Assembly (NCBI GenBank): GCA_016191985.1
Contig: JACPVB010000111.1
Coordinates: 1-15,726 of the forward strand
DNA: 15,726 nt
Direction of reading: 5' to 3'
DNA from: Chloroflexota bacterium
GTDB lineage: Bacteria; Chloroflexota; Anaerolineae; Anaerolineales; Villigracilaceae
Shown: in pieces, positions 12,930 through 15,726 of the stretch
How positions within the stretch are numbered: the first letter of the stretch is position 1
Layout: each line of letters opens with the position of its first letter
Made by a program: the position numbers and the translations under genes
Notes under the pieces: generated by a model
Database searches by the model: none
What the model saw: only the letters and a program-made list of their open reading frames with translations
What the model was told of the DNA's origin: nothing

Positions 12930-13346
12930 ATGAGCGTAAGATTTCAGAAATTCAAGCAGATTTGCGAAAAATATCAAATTAAGGCGTTTTATGTGTTCGG
13001 CAGCCGTGGAGCGGAGTTATTTCAGGCTATCCATGATGACTCTGTTCAACTCGCAAAAGCACAAAGCGACCTTGATTTCGGGGCATTAACTCATTCTCCG
13101 TTATCCATAGAAAATAAAATAAGTTTGACTATGGAATTGGAAGATATGTTTGGATTTCCTGATATCGACTTGTTCATTTTGCAGGAAGTAGATGCCTTCC
13201 TCGCAGCTAATATTATTCGTGGTGAGCGCGTTTTTGCGGAAGACCCATATCTGGCGGATGAATATGAGTTGTTTGTGCTTCGCCGCGCGGGAGATTTGGC
13301 GGAGTTGGAACGTGAGCGCATGGCAATGATCTTGCAGGAGGTTTAG
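12930..13346 (+). CDS. mntA: MNT-domain nucleotidyltransferase antitoxin (MntA-like)
   Basis: A minimal nucleotidyltransferase, 138 aa, expected to neutralise its HEPN partner by transferring AMP to it. Seen: VFGSRG with Gly24-Ser25, SDLDFG with metal ligands Asp47 and Asp49, and DIDLF (78-82) with the third acidic residue. The distance from Gly-Ser to Asp-x-Asp is about 21 residues, longer than the ~10 of typical MntA, because of a segment AELFQAIHDDSVQLAKAQ; a subfamily with this insert exists, so it is not evidence of decay. The start ATG 12930 has no ribosome site but a -10 box at 6 nt. It is followed after 1 nt by the HEPN gene, whose ribosome site is inside the end of this gene. Confidence 0.82.
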   Translation: MSVRFQKFKQICEKYQIKAFYVFGSRGAELFQAIHDDSVQLAKAQSDLDFGALTHSPLSIENKISLTMELEDMFGFPDIDLFILQEVDAFLAANIIRGERVFAEDPYLADEYELFVLRRAGDLAELERERMAMILQEV

Positions 13347-13347
13347 C

Positions 13348-13806
13348 ATGGTCCCAGGAAAAATCTCAAAGAGGGTGATTGCAGACCGACTCGGCTGGGT
13401 GGACAAAATGATCGGAGAAATCCGCGCTTTGCCATTAGACTCAAAACCCTCTGTTATGCAGGATACAAGGAATATTTGGGCGGCTGAATCCTGTTTGCGC
13501 CGCGCCTTGGAAGCGCTCTTCGACATGGGCAGGCACATTGCCGCAAAGGGATTTGGCGAAGCAGTTACGGAATATAAAGAGATCGCCGTAGCCCTGAATA
13601 GGCGAAAGGTCATCCCCTCCAGTGACCTTGAACTCATGCAAAAACTGGCAGGGTACCGAAACAGGCTTGTTCACTTTTATCATGATGTCAGCGCGGACGA
13701 GTTATTTGAGATTTGCTCATCCCATTTGGGGGATGTTCAGCAAATTGCCAATGCCCTACGCTCGTGGCTGGCAAATAATCCCAACATCATGGACGAAACT
13801 TTGTAA
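13348..13806 (+). CDS. hepT: HEPN-domain toxin (HepT-like)
   Basis: A 152-aa, mostly helical HEPN protein with the catalytic RX4HXY motif RNRLVHFY: Arg104, His109, Tyr111. In characterised MNT-HEPN (type VII) pairs HepT is an RNase, and MntA adenylylates the Tyr of this motif to switch it off; all needed residues are present here. ATG 13348 follows GCAGGAGG at about 6 nt, 1 nt after the mntA-like stop, so the pair is translationally coupled. The reading frame is intact and of normal length, suggesting that the module is functional although its surroundings are decayed. Confidence 0.85.
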   Translation: MVPGKISKRVIADRLGWVDKMIGEIRALPLDSKPSVMQDTRNIWAAESCLRRALEALFDMGRHIAAKGFGEAVTEYKEIAVALNRRKVIPSSDLELMQKLAGYRNRLVHFYHDVSADELFEICSSHLGDVQQIANALRSWLANNPNIMDETL

Positions 13807-13842
13807 TACACCCTTCGTAATTCACGCAAAGCGTTCATACTT

Positions 13843-13965
13843 ATGTCTTCCCGCCCTCTCCGCCTTTTCCTCTGCCATGTATCCCCGACAGGGGGCTCCT
13901 CCGCGGACAAACCCGCTGTCCGCGAGTTATATCAAAATCCGTTCCCATCCGCGCATCCGCTATGA
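13843..13965 (+). pseudogene. TIR-domain gene remnant 2 (N-terminal piece)
   Basis: Reads MSSRPLRLFLCHVSPTGG then SSADKPAVRELYQ, then leaves the family and stops after 40 codons. Family TIR proteins read RLFLCHSSADKPAVRELYQKL; here 18 bp (VSPTGG, with a CCCC/GGGG mini-palindrome) are inserted between LCH and SSADK. The downstream TIR core is missing. A translated 40-aa peptide is possible but unlikely to function. Confidence 0.7.
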
Positions 13966-13983
13966 AATCCGTTGACAATCGCC

Positions 13984-14148
13984 CCCTTCGTGTTTTCCTC
14001 TGCCACTCCTCCGCGGACAAACCCGCCGCGCGAAGCGGACGAGTTGTACCAAAAACTCCGCGCCGAACCGTGGATTAATCCCTGGCTGGACGAAGAAGAA
14101 CTCTTCCCCAGCATAGATTGGAATTTGGAGATCATATTAAGATTTTGA
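13984..14148 (+). pseudogene. TIR-domain gene remnant 3 (frameshifted)
   Basis: Begins PLRVFLCHSSADKPAAR in one frame. A 7-nt insertion (AGCGGAC, about 14035-14041) then shifts the frame; the homologous continuation ELYQKLRAEPWINPWLDEEE, then LFPSIDWNLE, is read in another frame from 14041 and ends soon after at TGA 14146. The rest of the TIR domain and any effector domain are gone. Upstream of it there is no start of its own. Confidence 0.75.
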
Positions 14149-14242
14149 AAATAGGACGATCAATTTATGCCTGCTATAAAGAAGCTGAAGCCAATTCATT
14201 TTATTACTAATCGTAGCTTAATATTAAGTGCCTTAGCTAGTT

Positions 14243-14303
14243 TTTGGTGCAAAACTCAGAAACAAGGTTGAAAAGTTGGCATGAATCGGCATTTTGCACC
14301 AAA
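14243..14303. repeat. Inverted repeat left of the IS630 element
   Basis: A perfect 12-bp inverted repeat TTTGGTGCAAAA/TTTTGCACCAAA (14243-14254 with 14292-14303) with a 37-nt spacer, in an AT-rich stretch (14149-14325) without genes. It may be the terminal region of the older insertion sequence whose transposase end lies at 15551-15726, or an unrelated hairpin. Confidence 0.5.
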
Positions 14304-14325
14304 TGGTATTTTGAAAATTGGTACC

Positions 14326-14382
14326 TTAAGCGTGTTGTCACATAAAAGTTGTTAGAATTTGTCACATAAATATTGTGAGAAT
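14326..14382 (+). repeat. Left terminal inverted repeat of the IS630 element
   Basis: A 9-bp tip TTAAGCGTG followed by two tandem 24-bp units (14335-14358 and 14359-14382) that match at 21 of 24 positions, each beginning TTGTCACATAA and ending AGAAT. It matches the reverse complement of 15474-15530 over 57 bp with few mismatches. The doubled unit is probably two transposase binding sites. Confidence 0.85.
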
Positions 14383-14425
14383 GGTTGAACCATGCTATGA
14401 ATGAAAGCAAACTGGAGGTTCGACC

Positions 14426-14890
14426 ATGGCTCGTCACTTAAAAGTTCGTTTGCCGAATGTCGCTGAGATGCGCCAACTTCGTCAAATTCTAGAGGAGAGT
14501 GGCAGTGCTCGTCTGCATTGCTGGGCGGAAGCCCTACTGTTCTATGGGGCTGGATTGAATGCCCAACTCATTGCAGAAGCTTTAGGCGTGCATACCAACA
14601 CAATCTACGCTTGTCTGCATCGGTTTGCAGAGATGGGCATGTCACTCTTCCAGAGTGTTCGATCTCCAGGCGCTCCACCACGCATCAGTACCACACAACT
14701 GGATGAAATCGCCCGTGTGGCGGAACAATCACCGAGCGAACTGGGGTTGCCTTATGGACATTGGTCACTGGCTAAACTGCAAGAGTACCTGATTGAACAA
14801 CGGCATTTGTTGAAGGCGATCAGTCGAGAACATCTGCGACGCCTGCTCAAAAAAAACAGATTCGCTTCCGTCATATTCAACGCAAGCTGA
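14426..14890 (+). CDS. IS630-family transposase, N-terminal frame
   Basis: A 154-aa product with a helix-turn-helix DNA-binding region (about 46-71, AQLIAEALGVHTNTIYACLH), a linker SPGAPPRIS and a second helical segment ending REHLRRLLKKN. After an 8-A run (14849-14856) the frame drifts into RFASVIFNAS and stops. In the -1 frame the sequence continues without a break as QIRFRHIQRKLISHD into the catalytic part. ATG 14426 follows GGAGG at 7 nt. Confidence 0.85.
   Translation: MARHLKVRLPNVAEMRQLRQILEESGSARLHCWAEALLFYGAGLNAQLIAEALGVHTNTIYACLHRFAEMGMSLFQSVRSPGAPPRISTTQLDEIARVAEQSPSELGLPYGHWSLAKLQEYLIEQRHLLKAISREHLRRLLKKNRFASVIFNAS
14851..14857 (+). other. Probable -1 programmed frameshift site A AAA AAC
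   Basis: In the phase of the first frame the sequence is the classical slippery heptamer A-AAA-AAC. Slipping back one base joins residue 144 to the catalytic frame and gives a single 349-aa transposase. No strong downstream stem was found by eye, and a simple mutation or sequencing error in the A-run cannot be excluded. Confidence 0.6.
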
Positions 14891-14964
14891 TAAGCCACGA
14901 TCCGCGACGGCGGGCGATTTTAGCTTGGATTCGAGCAGTTTGGCGGCGCTTACCACGTTCGGGC

Positions 14965-15474
14965 GTGATGGTCTTCTTCGACGTTCAACCGATTGCGGTG
15001 AAAGCGTATGGTGGGCGTCGTTATACTTCCGCCAAACGTTTGGTGCTGGAACGCTATCAAAAGACGCGCGGCTTCTTTTACCTGTTTGCCGCCTATGATG
15101 TGAAGCAAGGACGCGTGCGCTGGGCTTTCTATCCCAGCAAAGATTCAGATCATGTTTGTCGTTTCACGCATCGTGTACGACGCTGGTATCCAACTCAAGA
15201 AGTCTGGGTCGTCCTGGATCAAGATCGCGCCCATCCGCGCAAGTCGCATGAAACGCGTCGAACCATGCGTAGTTTGAAAATCCATTGGATCAGTTTGCCC
15301 AAGGCCAGCCCGGATGACACCCCGGTGGAAACTCTCTTCAGCGATGTGCAATTGAGCATTTTAGATAACAGCAATGACCCTGATCCACAAACAACACAAA
15401 GACGCATTAGTGCTCATTGGCATAAACGCAACCGTCGGCGCAACCGCTTTATCAACATTCCTTACCTTTGGTGA
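14965..15474 (+). CDS. IS630-family transposase, C-terminal catalytic (DDE) frame
   Basis: The frame is open from the slippery site, so this part is probably made only as a frameshift fusion; ATG 14965 is just the first Met in it. It holds the RNase H-like DDE site: Asp6 (VFFDVQP), Asp85 (VVLDQDRAH) and Glu122 (LPKASPDDTPVETLFSD), about 36 residues apart, as in IS630/Tc1-mariner enzymes. The C-terminus is basic (HKRNRRRNRF). The stop codon shares its last base with the right terminal repeat. Confidence 0.85.
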   Translation: MMVFFDVQPIAVKAYGGRRYTSAKRLVLERYQKTRGFFYLFAAYDVKQGRVRWAFYPSKDSDHVCRFTHRVRRWYPTQEVWVVLDQDRAHPRKSHETRRTMRSLKIHWISLPKASPDDTPVETLFSDVQLSILDNSNDPDPQTTQRRISAHWHKRNRRRNRFINIPYLW

Positions 15475-15530
15475 TTCTCACAAAAATTAGGTGACAAATT
15501 CTCACAGGAATTATGTGACAATACGCTTAA
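15474..15530 (-). repeat. Right terminal inverted repeat of the IS630 element
   Basis: Reverse complement of the left end: tip 15522-15530, then two 24-bp units (15498-15521 outer, 15474-15497 inner), with each TTGTCAC and TGTGAGAAT block conserved. Confidence 0.85.
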
Positions 15531-15550
15531 CAAACGAATAGCTCCAATGG

Positions 15551-15726
15551 TTATGCTCGTCCAAGAACAGCCAGGTTTCCAGCGATAACTGCCCAACCGA
15601 CCCAGCATTGGAAGCCTGATTTGCCATGATTTCGGCAGCGTCCCAACCCATGAGCCCGTTTCAAAACACTGATGCGGCCTTCCACACCTGCATGCCAGTG
15701 ACGACCTTTCACGAACCAAGCCTTGT
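15551..15726 (-). CDS. C-terminal end of a second transposase (partial, runs off the window)
   Basis: Read on the minus strand into the window from its right edge: KAWFVKGRHWHAGVEGRISV, then LKRAHGLGRCRNHGKSGF and WVGWAVIAGNLAVLGRA, stop at 15551. The EGRIS-LKR-GL-RCR-HG and WVGW pattern is that of the C-terminus of a DDE transposase, which I associate with ISNCY-type elements but cannot confirm. Only about 57 codons are visible. Its stop lies 21 bp from the TA at the right end of the IS630 element, so IS630 appears to have entered just downstream of this gene, perhaps inside the same older element. Confidence 0.65.
   Translation of the reverse strand, partial: KAWFVKGRHWHAGVEGRISVLKRAHGLGRCRNHGKSGFQCWVGWAVIAGNLAVLGRA

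Larger units (their letters stand above)
14329..15527 (+). mobile_element. IS630-family insertion sequence, about 1.2 kb, with TA target duplication
   Basis: Bounded by terminal inverted repeats (14326-14382 and 15474-15530) and flanked by TA on both sides (14327-14328 and 15528-15529), the target duplication of the IS630/Tc1-mariner group. It carries two overlapping-phase transposase reading frames. Both ends and the coding content are complete, so it looks recent; the only irregularity is the frameshift at the A-run. Confidence 0.85.

Noticed and set aside
15462..15719. An 85-codon minus-strand frame at the right edge
   Set aside because: It crosses the IS630 right terminal repeat; a different frame of the same strand (15551-15726) gives a clear transposase C-terminus.

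Overview
The window looks like a chromosomal segment of an anaerobic or facultative bacterium of the Anaerolineae type (Chloroflexota). This is an inference from gene content: a tungsten-type aldehyde oxidoreductase with a radical SAM maturase, a group III-like phosphofructokinase, an M29 aminopeptidase, a bi-domain sugar-type dehydrogenase, DUF2085/DUF4126 membrane proteins and abundant short palindromic repeats. No rRNA, tRNA, CRISPR array or recognisable riboswitch was seen.

Layout. (1) 8-1497, + strand: an ABC transporter ATPase followed by an overlapping DUF402 protein, closed by a bidirectional terminator. (2) 1545-3438, - strand: DUF2085 membrane protein, DUF4126 membrane protein, then two tiny paralogous membrane proteins with Cys clusters; the 59-aa one is easily missed. 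(3) 3541-4626, +: 6-phosphofructokinase with its own terminator. (4) 4718-5842, -: M29 aminopeptidase starting at TTG. (5) 6007-9897: a tungsto-enzyme module. A radical SAM/SPASM maturase with an AbrB-like N-terminus and two tandem MoaD/ThiS-like proteins (only the second ends in Gly-Gly) read toward a convergent aldehyde:ferredoxin oxidoreductase gene. (6) 10085-12848, +: a fused alcohol-dehydrogenase/Gfo-Idh-MocA oxidoreductase and an overlapping membrane-anchored protein of unknown function. (7) 12862-14148: an MntA/HepT (MNT-HEPN) toxin-antitoxin pair flanked by three decayed pieces of TIR-domain genes. (8) 14329-15527: a 1.2-kb IS630-family insertion sequence with long double-unit terminal repeats and a probable -1 frameshift, lying next to the end of another transposase gene that runs off the window.

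The most unusual signals are structural. A 50-bp double-hairpin repeat occurs twice, once between genes and once in frame inside the ABC ATPase gene, with stem arms that change together. Other repeat-derived stretches are read as protein in the ABC ATPase and in the bi-domain oxidoreductase. At least four genes have a -10 box 6-9 nt before the start codon and no Shine-Dalgarno sequence, which predicts leaderless mRNAs. Inside the tungsto-enzyme module, the tandem of one canonical and one non-canonical MoaD-like protein is the best candidate for undescribed biochemistry.
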